A stretch of 34,082 bases of DNA, from positions 1 through 34,082 of the IMG/VR virus record IMGVR_UViG_3300044729_003848; one strand, given 5' to 3'. Positions 15,774 to 24,013 of this stretch are shown one piece after another. The stretch is from a virus. Made by a program: the position numbers and the translations under genes. The notes under the pieces were generated by a model. The model made no database searches, was not told where the DNA came from, and saw nothing but the letters and a program-made list of their open reading frames with translations. Positions within the stretch are counted from its first letter, which is position 1; each line of letters starts with the position of its first letter.

Positions 15774-16300
15774 TTTTCGTTATAAAAATCTCCCCATTCA
15801 ACTAAGATGGTAGATTTGCCGTCCATTCTTTCCAAAGCTTTTTTGTAGGCTGGGAAAATATCTTCCGGCTCATCAAGTCTTATAACCTCCACATTTTTGA
15901 GCATGAGCCTGAAAGCTTCGGTAAAATCTCCAACGTGTTGATGTTGAGGATGAAGAGGTCTCTCTGAACCAATGCCAGTTCTGATAATAGCCTTGGTTTT
16001 GAAACTGGATATCATTGGAATCTTGTCTAGATGATTAACGACTTGATTTGTGGCCAATAGGAAGAAGTTCCATCTTGGATAAATGCTGACTGGTATTTTA
16101 CCGGCTAAAGCTAACCCATTGGTAATTCCAGCTTGTAAATCTTCGCAAACTGGAAGCTCTAATTTTTTATGATTAGGTACATCTTTAATTGTATTGGTCA
16201 TTCCTGTTCCTGCATATTGCACAGCCTGACCAATAAATAACGTGTCTGGATGAGCAGCAAGATAATCCATAGATCTTTTTAATTCGTCAAAATATTTCAT
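15770..16300 (-). CDS. TPP enzyme pyrimidine-binding (E1-beta/transketolase-like) subunit
   Basis: The 176-residue protein resembles the pyrimidine domain of transketolase and E1-beta subunits. LFIGQAVQYAGTGMTNTIKD precedes LELPVCEDLQAGITNGLALA, where the glutamate of the conserved (P)xxE pair activates the thiamine ring. IIRTGIGSERPLHPQHQHVG matches the Arg-x-G...QHSQ segment of E1-beta. The C-terminal domain of true E1-beta is missing, so this is a minimal subunit. It is preceded, 19 nt away, by the diphosphate-binding partner gene. Together they would form a thiamine-diphosphate enzyme, perhaps attaching or transferring a two-carbon unit on a nucleotide sugar; that role is inferred from context. 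Confidence 0.75.
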   Translation of the reverse strand: MKYFDELKRSMDYLAAHPDTLFIGQAVQYAGTGMTNTIKDVPNHKKLELPVCEDLQAGITNGLALAGKIPVSIYPRWNFFLLATNQVVNHLDKIPMISSFKTKAIIRTGIGSERPLHPQHQHVGDFTEAFRLMLKNVEVIRLDEPEDIFPAYKKALERMDGKSTILVEWGDFYNEK

Positions 16301-16319
16301 GCCTTCTTTATTTCTAATG

Positions 16320-16928
16320 TTAAAATTGTACTCTTTGTCCAGCGCCAGCGTGAGGCCATTTAGTTTCGTACTTATAATAATAAATGTGTTTATTATAAAT
16401 ACCTTCGTATGTTAATCTAATAGAATTCCATGTTTTCCTGGTCTCGGTGCATACTGACTTGCCATTGTCTTCTATTATGAATTTAACAGGCAGATCGTGA
16501 TTTCTTACATATTTATAACACTCTTCAAAAGAACCAGTTTCAGAAGTCATGTCCCCAACAAAACAGTAAATATTTTCATTTGAACCATTTCTTTTGGCTG
16601 CTAGACCAAGTCCTACTGCTATTGGCAATATGCCAGTAACAATCGCTGATGAGAACACTTTGTATTCAGGGAAACAAAGAGAAATCGATTTGCCATCCAT
16701 AATGTTTTGCTTGACTTCTTCTGATGGAACGCCTTTTAATAGACATTGATAATGACTTCTCCAAGTGCAAAGAACCCAATCTTCGTCTTTTATGTCTTGA
16801 AAAACATTTATAATGCTTTCTTCGTTACCACTATATAAATGAACTGGGGCTTTTATTTTGCCAGCATTAAATTCTTTGGCGATGTCTTCCTCAAATTCAA
16901 GTAATTCGTCTTTCGAATATTTTTTCAT
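16320..16928 (-). CDS. TPP-binding (E1-alpha/transketolase N-like) subunit
   Basis: The 202-residue protein has VLCTWRSHYQCLLKGVPSEE, like the E1-alpha RdH...l..G region. GILPIAVGLGLAAKR and CFVGDMTSETGSFEECYKYV follow, then LPVKFIIEDN. The GD...N spacing is the thiamine-diphosphate/Mg binding motif, with GDM where most enzymes have GDG. It is about 120 residues shorter than a usual E1-alpha and lacks the extended N- and C-terminal parts. It pairs with the beta-like protein encoded directly downstream. A dedicated sugar-modifying enzyme fits the cluster better than central metabolism, because no E2 or E3 partner is present. Confidence 0.75.
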   Translation of the reverse strand: MKKYSKDELLEFEEDIAKEFNAGKIKAPVHLYSGNEESIINVFQDIKDEDWVLCTWRSHYQCLLKGVPSEEVKQNIMDGKSISLCFPEYKVFSSAIVTGILPIAVGLGLAAKRNGSNENIYCFVGDMTSETGSFEECYKYVRNHDLPVKFIIEDNGKSVCTETRKTWNSIRLTYEGIYNKHIYYYKYETKWPHAGAGQRVQF

Positions 16929-18449
16929 TTAATTATAAATTTTACGTTTGAGTTTCACTTTCAACATATTTTTAATACTTTCGCTAGCATTAAAACCAAA
17001 TTTGTTTTTTACTTTTTCTAAAAATTTTGCATCACTATGATATTCTTCGAAAGCTAAGTCTCTAAATTTTAAAATTTCAGCCGCTTCTAAGGTCTCTGTC
17101 GCAAGAGGCAAAGTATCGTAACCGTGAAAAGAAAATTCTTCATATTTATTTGGTACTACCATGTTTTTAGATATGGCATCTTTATATAATTGACTGCCAG
17201 GAAGAGCCATCGCAGCATAGGCGTTCCATCCTGCCGTGCAAAGTTCTTTTGAAAATTCTAAAGTTTTCCTCATGCTTTCTAAAGTATCTCCAGGAAGTCC
17301 AAATATATAATTAGCCATTACTTCTATATCAGCTTCTTGGACTTGAGATATAACTTTTCTGATATCAACTTCTTCAAATTTTCCTTTAGACACTTCTAAT
17401 CTTACTGATTTTTCTGCACTTTCGATCCCAAGGGCAAGCCATCTTATTCCAGCGGATCTAACTGTTTTTAAAAGTTCTGGATTACGAACGGTGTCTATTC
17501 TTGAGTAAGCCCACATTATTAAATCTTTGCCATAACCACGATCTCTAAGCATTTCGCATAAAGGAAGATAAAACTTTTTATTAAGCAAAAACATCTCGTC
17601 AGTTATTTTTATTGTTCTGACTCCCATTGAATATAGTTTATCGAACTCTTTAATTATAAATTCAGGACTCCAAAATCTCATTCCACTGTAATTTCCAGCA
17701 ACGCCTAACTCTTCATTATCATTTCTATTAATGATATTTATCATGCAAAAATTACAAGCGAACTGACATCCTAGAGAAGTTTGAATTGCAGCGTAAGGCG
17801 TTCTTTTAGACTCTTGGTATTGAGCGTGCCACAAAGGAGATCTATATAAATCAAAAGGAGTTTTATTAAACGGCAAAAGATCCCAAGCATATCCAGGCAA
17901 ATCTATTTCCATCCTTTCGTTAGGAACAACTTTTTCTGGAGGATTCATTGTAATGACTCCTTTTTTTCTCCAGACTATTCCTTTTATGTTTTCTAAATTA
18001 GAGAAATCATTTATTTTTGCTAAATTTCTCAATGAGTAAACGCCTTCATTTGTGCAGGCAAAATCTATAGAGTCTTCATCTTTTAAGGCTTTAACAGGAA
18101 GAGCTTGAACATAAGATCCGACATAGCAAATTGGGATCTTTACATTTTTTGATTTTAAATATTTTGATATTGCTACTGCTCCAGACATATTTACTGTCCC
18201 GGCGTTTACATTCTGGCCATAAACAACAAAGCATAAAAAACGAGGGTTTAATTTATTTACTCTTTCTAAAACAGCTTCGCTATTTAATTTTTCTGCGTTG
18301 ATATCTAAAAGCCCGACTTTGATTCCTATAGATCTGCAAGACTCGGCAAGCAAAAGGGCCCAAGTAGGAGGTTCTATAGCAGAGTAGGACTCAGAAAGGG
18401 CTTGATAAATTGAAGTTGAGTTTCCAGGAGAAACGAATAAAATATCCAT
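16929..18449 (-). CDS. B12-binding-domain radical SAM protein
   Basis: The 506-residue protein has an N-terminal cobalamin-binding-like Rossmann domain (about 1-150, with PPTWALLLAESCRSIGIKVG and VGLLDIN) and a radical SAM barrel. The cluster motif is Cys228, Cys232 and Cys235 in SLGCQFACNFCM, the standard Cx3Cx2C. ALGIESAEKSVRLEVSKGK and ANYIFGLPGDTLESMRKTLE are typical of class B radical SAM enzymes of the P-methylase, B12-dependent type. It could methylate or rearrange a sugar or lipid carbon that ordinary methyltransferases cannot reach. No histidine for base-on B12 binding is obvious. The reaction is unknown; cluster position suggests glycan modification. Confidence 0.83.
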   Translation of the reverse strand: MDILFVSPGNSTSIYQALSESYSAIEPPTWALLLAESCRSIGIKVGLLDINAEKLNSEAVLERVNKLNPRFLCFVVYGQNVNAGTVNMSGAVAISKYLKSKNVKIPICYVGSYVQALPVKALKDEDSIDFACTNEGVYSLRNLAKINDFSNLENIKGIVWRKKGVITMNPPEKVVPNERMEIDLPGYAWDLLPFNKTPFDLYRSPLWHAQYQESKRTPYAAIQTSLGCQFACNFCMINIINRNDNEELGVAGNYSGMRFWSPEFIIKEFDKLYSMGVRTIKITDEMFLLNKKFYLPLCEMLRDRGYGKDLIMWAYSRIDTVRNPELLKTVRSAGIRWLALGIESAEKSVRLEVSKGKFEEVDIRKVISQVQEADIEVMANYIFGLPGDTLESMRKTLEFSKELCTAGWNAYAAMALPGSQLYKDAISKNMVVPNKYEEFSFHGYDTLPLATETLEAAEILKFRDLAFEEYHSDAKFLEKVKNKFGFNASESIKNMLKVKLKRKIYN

Positions 18450-18456
18450 ATTTAAA

Positions 18457-19392
18457 TTATAAATTTGTAAAATCTTTATTTTTAAATTTTATTATTTGTT
18501 GATAGCCTGCGATCAGCTCTTCGATTCCAGATTCTAAAGAAAAATTAGGACTCCATCCGTAAGATTCTATTTTTTCATTGGAAACTCTGTAATTCCTTTG
18601 ATCTAAATCTTTCTTGAATTCATTCTGAACAATAACTAGGCCTGGAACAAATTTTTTAATTGATTCAGCAAGTTGAAATTTATTAAGATTAGCGTCTGAT
18701 AATCCAACGTTAAAAGCGTTTTTATTACAAGTTGCATATCTGTTTATCATGAAAGAAAAAGCTTTAGCAACGTCTCTGACGTGTATGTAGTTTCTGATAA
18801 AGTGAGACTCGAAAAGAACCAAATAACCATCAGTCAAAGATTTGTATACAAGATCATTAACAAGAAGGTCCATTCGCATTCTATAAGACATTCCGAAAAC
18901 AGTGGCTAATCTTAAAGCGATTCCATTACCAGAGTCAAGAAGGGCTTTTTCAGCATCGCATTTAGTTTCGGCATAAAGAGAAAGAGGTTTAAATGGGCTT
19001 CGCTCGGTAATTATTTCAGAAGATGAGCCGTATTGACTATTTGTATTTGGCAAAATAATTCTATGGTCTTTACTGGAAAATTTAATTACATTTTTTACTT
19101 GATTTAAATTGATGTCAATAGCAGCTTGCGGGTTGGATTTGCAGGCTGGCATTCCGACAATAGCCGCGAGCGGTATAATTACATCATTTTCATTTACTAG
19201 TTTTTGAAGAAGAGAAGCGTCTCTGACGTCTCCGAGAATAAATTTAAAAAGTTTATTGTGGAAGAATCCGTTTAGCGATAATTGATTGTAGCATAGACTA
19301 TCTAGAACAGTGACGCTGTGCCCTTCCTTTAATAAATTTTCAGTTAAAACTGATCCCAAATAACCCGCTCCTCCTGTTATTAAAATTTTCAT
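18457..19392 (-). CDS. NAD-dependent nucleotide-sugar epimerase/dehydratase
   Basis: The 311-residue extended short-chain dehydrogenase has KILITGGAGYLGSVLTENLL (Rossmann GxxGxxG), IIPLAAIVGMPACKSNP, NTNSQYGSSSE and SLYAETKCDAEKAL with YxxxK. FIRNYIHVRDVAKAF, the sugar-binding RxxxHVxD segment, follows, with a C-terminal YGWSPNFSLESGIEEL. This is the general pattern of UDP/GDP/CDP-sugar epimerases and dehydratases. It is not Gmd or Fcl, so it supplies another sugar conversion in the same pathway. The substrate cannot be read from the sequence. It overlaps the nucleosidase gene by 4 nt. Confidence 0.82.
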   Translation of the reverse strand: MKILITGGAGYLGSVLTENLLKEGHSVTVLDSLCYNQLSLNGFFHNKLFKFILGDVRDASLLQKLVNENDVIIPLAAIVGMPACKSNPQAAIDINLNQVKNVIKFSSKDHRIILPNTNSQYGSSSEIITERSPFKPLSLYAETKCDAEKALLDSGNGIALRLATVFGMSYRMRMDLLVNDLVYKSLTDGYLVLFESHFIRNYIHVRDVAKAFSFMINRYATCNKNAFNVGLSDANLNKFQLAESIKKFVPGLVIVQNEFKKDLDQRNYRVSNEKIESYGWSPNFSLESGIEELIAGYQQIIKFKNKDFTNL

Positions 19393-19898
19393 ATTATATT
19401 TTCTACGGCTTCTTTAAGAAGATATTTGCCTTCTTTGTAGTTTTTCAGCCATTTACTTTCTTGTTTTTCTTCTCCTATTATATCGGATATATATTTGAAA
19501 CACAAAAATTTAACTTGTTTTTGCATGCATATTTTAGCAAGAGCCATGGCTTCCATATCAACACAGTTACCGTTAAAATTTGGTTTTTCTGTTATAAAAT
19601 TATCAAAAGTAATACATGTTTTTTTATCAACTCCAAAAACAATATGCTCTTGGACATAGCCTGGATAATTTAATTGGCCGTCTAAAAAAATACCGCACTC
19701 TATAACTGAATTAGATTTACAATTTAAACCGCCAGCAGATCCTACATTTATAATGAAGTCTGTATGTGGATTATTATTTAAATAATTACATAAGCTAATT
19801 GAAGCGTTAATTTTGCCTACTCCAGTATAAACAACTGGAAAATCTTTATCGAATGGAAACTCTTCTTTTATGGCTGCAAATATTGCAAAATTTTTCAT
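19389..19898 (-). CDS. MTA/SAH nucleosidase-like phosphorylase-family protein
   Basis: The 169-residue protein matches the PNP/UDP phosphorylase superfamily in its methylthioadenosine/S-adenosylhomocysteine nucleosidase form. It shows IFAAIKEEFPF (N-terminal Glu), VVYTGVGKINASISLCNYL, INVGSAGGL, CVDMEAMALAKIC with the catalytic-site glutamate, and CFKYISDI ending in the catalytic Asp. At 169 residues it is shorter than cellular enzymes (about 230), with shortened central loops. It may remove methylthioadenosine, adenosylhomocysteine or 5'-deoxyadenosine left by the methyltransferase and radical SAM enzyme in the same transcript. A nucleotide-sugar role is less likely. Confidence 0.77.
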   Translation of the reverse strand: MKNFAIFAAIKEEFPFDKDFPVVYTGVGKINASISLCNYLNNNPHTDFIINVGSAGGLNCKSNSVIECGIFLDGQLNYPGYVQEHIVFGVDKKTCITFDNFITEKPNFNGNCVDMEAMALAKICMQKQVKFLCFKYISDIIGEEKQESKWLKNYKEGKYLLKEAVENII

Positions 19899-20437
19899 TT
19901 ATCTCTTTCAGAAAGTATTGGATTATTTATAGGCCAAAAAACTTTATACTTCGGATCGTTCCACTTAACATGGATTTGATCTTTTTGAGCCACGTATTCA
20001 TGAGTAAATTTATAATGGAACAAGCACTCATTGCTAACGCAAAGGTGAGCGTTAACGCAGCCATTGGGTATTAGTACTTGTTGCTTATTATCTTCGTTCA
20101 ATTCGAAAGCTTGATGGACGCCAAAAGTTTCGGAATCTTTTCTTAAATCAAGAACAACAAAATATATAGATCCTTTAAGGCATTGAATAAGCTTCCAAGT
20201 TTTGGAGTCTCCATGAAATCCTCTCAATACGTTTTTTTTAGATTTGGAAAAGCTGTCTACAATAAACTTATTGTTTTCATTTTTCCATCTAGAACTAGAA
20301 GAAAATATTTCGTCGTAGTGCTTTTGATTGTAGCCTTCGAAGTTTTCTCCTCTATGATCGGCAAAGAATTCGGGCTGCAATAAAAAAAGATCTTTTATTT
20401 TAAAACTATCAGAAGAAGAGATTATTTGAGTTTTCAT
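19895..20437 (-). CDS. RmlC-like sugar 3,5-epimerase (cupin)
   Basis: The 180-residue protein aligns by eye with dTDP-4-dehydrorhamnose 3,5-epimerase. It has FFADHRGENFEGYN, then VLRGFHGDSKTWKLIQCLKG with the catalytic His75 (family RGLHYQ), YFVVLDLRKDSETFG, VLIPNGCVNAHLCVS and FHYKFTHEY with the conserved Tyr. Family length is about 180, so it looks complete. The usual Gln after RGxHY is replaced (HGD), which hints at a substrate other than dTDP-rhamnose precursor. It overlaps the upstream glycosyltransferase gene by 29 nt, and its only good ATG lies in that overlap. Confidence 0.82.
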   Translation of the reverse strand: MKTQIISSSDSFKIKDLFLLQPEFFADHRGENFEGYNQKHYDEIFSSSSRWKNENNKFIVDSFSKSKKNVLRGFHGDSKTWKLIQCLKGSIYFVVLDLRKDSETFGVHQAFELNEDNKQQVLIPNGCVNAHLCVSNECLFHYKFTHEYVAQKDQIHVKWNDPKYKVFWPINNPILSERDK

Positions 20438-21143
20438 CTATATAATTTTTTAATATTCCGACTTCTTTTGACACGTCAAATGTCATTGGATTAATCGGAT
20501 TAGAAAAGTATTTATGTCTATATTCTGCAGCGATTTTATCTGGAGAGCACACGGCAGACAAGGAATTATGAAATATGTGATCTATTTTAATTTCGCTCAA
20601 GTCTAAGACTCTTCCTACCCCAGAATAAACTCTGAATATAGAGCTGTCTCCGCCTAAACTTTTAAATGCTTCATACATAAAAAAGCCTAAAATATCTGTA
20701 GCTTTTTTAGATATAATTGGGAAGGAGCAGTATCCCGCAGTGACATCTCTGTCTACACTATTACATAGTGTTCTGCAGTAATATATACCATCAGAATTAC
20801 AACTGTTTATATTATATTTTTCTATTTTCTGTAAAGCTATTTGATCCCAGTTTTTTGTTAAAATACGAATGTCATCATTACAAACAAATAAATTTTCTCC
20901 TTTGCTAATTCTAGCCATCTCGTTCAATGAAACATGTAAATTTTCTGGTCGTGGTCCTTTTATGAATATAGTTTCTATTCCAAAATCTTTAGACGCCAAG
21001 CTTTCCGTTTCTTGATCGTCTAAGTCGTATCTAATAATTACTTCTATTGATTTTTTATCTAAAGTCGTTTCATTTACTGATGTCAAAAAATTTTTTAGTA
21101 AATCTGGTCTTCCCCTAGAATTTAAAAACAAAGAAAATTTCAT
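20409..21143 (-). CDS. GT-A-like glycosyltransferase
   Basis: The 244-residue protein starts with KFSLFLNSRGRPDLLKNFLT, typical of glycosyltransferase-like GT-A proteins, followed by IEVIIRYDLDDQE. LHVSLNEMARISKGENLFVC leads into NDDIRIL (89-95), the DxD-like site. AGYCSFPIISKKATDILGFF and GGDSSIFRVYSGVGRVLDLS form the acceptor-binding half. It is related in plan, but not closely in sequence, to the four GT2-like proteins downstream. The end overlaps the start of the RmlC-like gene by 29 nt. Donor and acceptor unknown. Confidence 0.68.
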   Translation of the reverse strand: MKFSLFLNSRGRPDLLKNFLTSVNETTLDKKSIEVIIRYDLDDQETESLASKDFGIETIFIKGPRPENLHVSLNEMARISKGENLFVCNDDIRILTKNWDQIALQKIEKYNINSCNSDGIYYCRTLCNSVDRDVTAGYCSFPIISKKATDILGFFMYEAFKSLGGDSSIFRVYSGVGRVLDLSEIKIDHIFHNSLSAVCSPDKIAAEYRHKYFSNPINPMTFDVSKEVGILKNYIDENSNNLFF

Positions 21144-21147
21144 AAGA

Positions 21148-21921
21148 TCAAGCTTTCAAAAAATTAACTAAATCTGCTCTTTGATCTTGAATGCTCTTTA
21201 GGCGAAAAACTTTCATGACGCCGTCTTTTTCATATTGATTTATAAAGTATTGATCTCTTATTACGTCTGTGAAATCTCCTAGAATGCACTTGGTAGGAAC
21301 TCTATTCATGCTTGACATTGTTTTAAACACGCTATCTGTGCCAATAAATGATGAGCACAATTTAACAAGTTCTAAACATGATTGAATATTCATGTTGGTG
21401 TGCATTACATTTTTAGACTGCTTAACGTTATAATTTTCAAGTTCTGAAGCTGATCCAAAAATTATATAATTAAAATCATCTTTAATTATTTCGTTGATAA
21501 TGTCAGAAGGTATATATTTAGACGGAAGATTAAATTTAGAATAAATGGCAGAAGAAAAATCGCTGCCGAAAGGGTGTATGCCAATTATTGGATTATCATT
21601 ACCGAATCTTTGAGAAAAAGCTTTGGCTTCGTCTTTGAATTGCTGAGAGAAGTCTACGTCAGAATAAAAAGACCTGGGGCATTCTCTAATGTTTTCAGTT
21701 GAATTTTCTCCATGATTTTCAACTATTTTATCGACTTGAGAATCGTGATCTTCTGCATTCTCGAATTGATAAAAATGGCAGTTCTCAACTCCCATGTTTT
21801 TGAAAAAAAGTTCGGCCTGTTTGAAATGAGTGTGTACAATGAATTCTCTGGTTGAATTATTTTTAATAAACCAAGAGCATTGCAAAAAATCACCAACCCC
21901 GCCTCTGACGTAAAATTTCAT
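21148..21921 (-). CDS. GT9-like (heptosyltransferase-type) glycosyltransferase
   Basis: The 257-residue protein has a GT-B pattern of family GT9. KFYVRGGVGDFLQCSWF is the N-terminal GGxGD loop, PIIGIHPFGSDFSSAIYSKF matches the IxIHPG segment, and NYIIFGSASELEN plus CSSFIGTDSVFKTMSSMNRV with PTKCILG match the IGxDSGxxHLAxxxxxPT signature. GT9 includes ADP-heptose:LPS heptosyltransferases, which agrees with the heptose-kinase-like and RfaE-C-like genes in the cluster, though donor specificity is not proven. It is the first gene of the glycan run, and an inverted repeat lies just upstream of its ATG. Confidence 0.75.
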   Translation of the reverse strand: MKFYVRGGVGDFLQCSWFIKNNSTREFIVHTHFKQAELFFKNMGVENCHFYQFENAEDHDSQVDKIVENHGENSTENIRECPRSFYSDVDFSQQFKDEAKAFSQRFGNDNPIIGIHPFGSDFSSAIYSKFNLPSKYIPSDIINEIIKDDFNYIIFGSASELENYNVKQSKNVMHTNMNIQSCLELVKLCSSFIGTDSVFKTMSSMNRVPTKCILGDFTDVIRDQYFINQYEKDGVMKVFRLKSIQDQRADLVNFLKA

Positions 21922-21936
21922 ATATTTAAAATGTAT

Positions 21937-21976
21937 TAGGGTCTAACTATGTAAATTTCCATAAAATTAGACCCTA
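21937..21976 (-). repeat. 10-bp inverted repeat between RNR and glycan genes
   Basis: TAGGGTCTAA at 21937-21946 is the perfect complement of TTAGACCCTA at 21967-21976, with a 20-nt loop that holds a further 4-bp pairing (TATG/CATA). The 9-base word TGTAAATTT occurs both in the loop and again just beyond the right arm. It sits in the short gap between the reductase stop (21998) and the GT9-like start (21921). It could end or slow transcription from the reductase operon, or be a protein-binding or recombination site. The sequence after the hairpin is AT-rich but has no long U-tract. Confidence 0.6.
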
Positions 21977-21997
21977 GTTTTGTAAATTTTTATGTAA

Positions 21998-23968
21998 TTA
22001 TCGGATTGGACAAGCGCCTGTAGAGCACTCTCCTATATCTAACATTTCTGAGCTATTGATAGTCATAGAAGACAAGCTCTTTACTTTAGATATAGCGCTG
22101 AGATATGTTTCTTCATCAATCTCTTGGTATGGAGCTTGTTTGAATCCGTGATTCTTAAACAAAAGGAAGCTAACGCTCTTTACGTTTTTCTCGTAATTAT
22201 TCTTTAGCCAAGTCTTCAAAGAATCAAGCTCTTCGGGCTTGTAATAAGCAGTAACAGAAACAGCGTTGTCAGACCATTCGGTTTGAAGCTTCTTTACCAT
22301 ATCAAGCTGCTTTATAACATCCATATCCTTTGTAAGGATAGACCCTTCGGGGGTTTTGCATGGGAAGTAAACTACAACAGTGTCTCGGTTTTCTGTCCCA
22401 TCAAAATTTATAAGAAACTCAACATGGTAGCCCATATCTTTGCAGATTTGAACTAAAGCGTCGGAACTAGACATGCGCACGGTGCGCATGTAATATTTGC
22501 TAAACGCTGGATGTACTCCGGGTGTAGCGCCGCCAAGAAGGCTTAGGGTTCCAGAAGGCTTGATAGTCGTGAGCTTAATGCTTTCAGGCCAGCCACGAAG
22601 CTTGCTCCAAGTCCTATCAAAAGCACGCAAAGAAGTATAACAATCATCAAGCCAATCAAGCTTATGCAAAGACTGGCAAATGCCAGTAACACCAAGCCCA
22701 AGGCGCATGTTTTTGTGAACAATTTTATTAGTCTCTTCATGAATAAACGGAAGCGAGGCTATGGCTTTTTGAGCCTTATAAAGCAATTGAGAGCAATCAA
22801 TAAGCTCTTCCTTGCTTTCGATATTATTTAGATAAAGCTCGCAAAGGTTGCAGCACTCATAATTTGAAAGACTAATCTCAGCACAAGGATTGGTCATCTC
22901 GCAATTATCTGTATCCGTAGGATACATCGAATTTTCAGAAATAGGGCCGTCCTTAATTCGGCCAAATTTTTGAGATAGAGGAAGGTTAAAGAATCCGTAG
23001 GGCTCGCCGTTAGCGTAACCAGAATCGCTGTTAATTTCATAGCCATTCTTCCAGACCTCTTCTAGAACATGATCGTAGCTATCTGCATAGATAGTGTTGT
23101 TGCTCATTGCTCGCCAGTTAGGAACATTGCCTGATCCCCAATTCTTGGCGCGGAGATAAAGAATATCGTCAGGATCTCCTAAAGCAATTTCAGCGCTTCT
23201 ACGGACATTACCAGCGACAACGACGCTACCAATAATGTTGCAAACATCAAGGACGTCAATCGAGCGAAGCTTCTTGCCTTCTCTTGATTGGAAGATTTTT
23301 GTAATCTTATCGATTCCATCAATAAGGACTTGTGGACCGCTAGCCTTTCCGCCAAAACCCTTGATTGGCTCACCGTACCCACGGATAAGGATAGTCGAAT
23401 AATTAAACGATTTACCGGTAACGTAAAAAGCGTCCAATACTTTTGAAAGCAGATTAACCCAACCTTCGCGTTTATCAGGGACAATGTAATCAGCGTCTTT
23501 AACTCCTTCATGAATAACATTTACACCTTTTTTAATCTTTGGAAGCTCATGAACATCTTCTCTGCGAATACTGTATCCTACTCCTCCACCGAGCATCAAG
23601 TTCTCAAAAAGAAACAAAAACGCATTAGGCTCTCTCATAGAAACAGCCCAACAGTTAAGCAAAGAGTTAGCCCCAAAGCGGTCTACGGTAGAGGTGCCAA
23701 GCTGCCAAAGCATTCTCCCAGCTAGATTGCATTTAAGATTAAAAATATAATCGTAAATTCTTTCGGCTTCAGCTTCTGTATACTCAGCGCCAATCTTTTG
23801 GGCTCCATTAATACAACGCTCAACTGTTTCAAACCACTCCTCGGTATTTCCATCTTCCTTTAGCCTAGCATACGTTCGCTTGTACACGATATAGCCTAGG
23901 CCATTGAATCCCCAGTTTGGCTGTTTGTTTTTATATTTCGAGACGAATTTTTTAGATAAGATGCTCAT
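21998..23968 (-). CDS. nrdJ: Class II (adenosylcobalamin-dependent) ribonucleoside-triphosphate reductase
   Basis: The 656-residue protein resembles the monomeric B12 reductase of Lactobacillus leichmannii. LLNCWAVSM holds the first redox cysteine and TNPCAEISLSNYECCNLCEL the active-site thiyl cysteine region. TTIKPSGTLSLLGGATPGVH is the phosphate-binding loop, and the tail GECSTGACPIR carries the CxxxxCP redox pair. It reduces NTPs to dNTPs without oxygen or a small subunit. The lactobacillus enzyme is 739 residues, so this one is compact. I chose the ATG at 23968 (MSILSKKF); the frame runs on to a TTG at 23998 but the extra ten residues look unrelated. It needs host or scavenged cobalamin. 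Confidence 0.92.
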   Translation of the reverse strand: MSILSKKFVSKYKNKQPNWGFNGLGYIVYKRTYARLKEDGNTEEWFETVERCINGAQKIGAEYTEAEAERIYDYIFNLKCNLAGRMLWQLGTSTVDRFGANSLLNCWAVSMREPNAFLFLFENLMLGGGVGYSIRREDVHELPKIKKGVNVIHEGVKDADYIVPDKREGWVNLLSKVLDAFYVTGKSFNYSTILIRGYGEPIKGFGGKASGPQVLIDGIDKITKIFQSREGKKLRSIDVLDVCNIIGSVVVAGNVRRSAEIALGDPDDILYLRAKNWGSGNVPNWRAMSNNTIYADSYDHVLEEVWKNGYEINSDSGYANGEPYGFFNLPLSQKFGRIKDGPISENSMYPTDTDNCEMTNPCAEISLSNYECCNLCELYLNNIESKEELIDCSQLLYKAQKAIASLPFIHEETNKIVHKNMRLGLGVTGICQSLHKLDWLDDCYTSLRAFDRTWSKLRGWPESIKLTTIKPSGTLSLLGGATPGVHPAFSKYYMRTVRMSSSDALVQICKDMGYHVEFLINFDGTENRDTVVVYFPCKTPEGSILTKDMDVIKQLDMVKKLQTEWSDNAVSVTAYYKPEELDSLKTWLKNNYEKNVKSVSFLLFKNHGFKQAPYQEIDEETYLSAISKVKSLSSMTINSSEMLDIGECSTGACPIR

Positions 23969-24013
23969 AGAAAAGAGGTAAGATGGTTTACACAACAAGC
24001 TTCAAAAATGGAA

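Noticed and set aside
22543-22740. Leu-rich minus-strand frame that could suggest a membrane peptide
   Set aside because: It lies wholly inside the ribonucleotide reductase gene in another frame.
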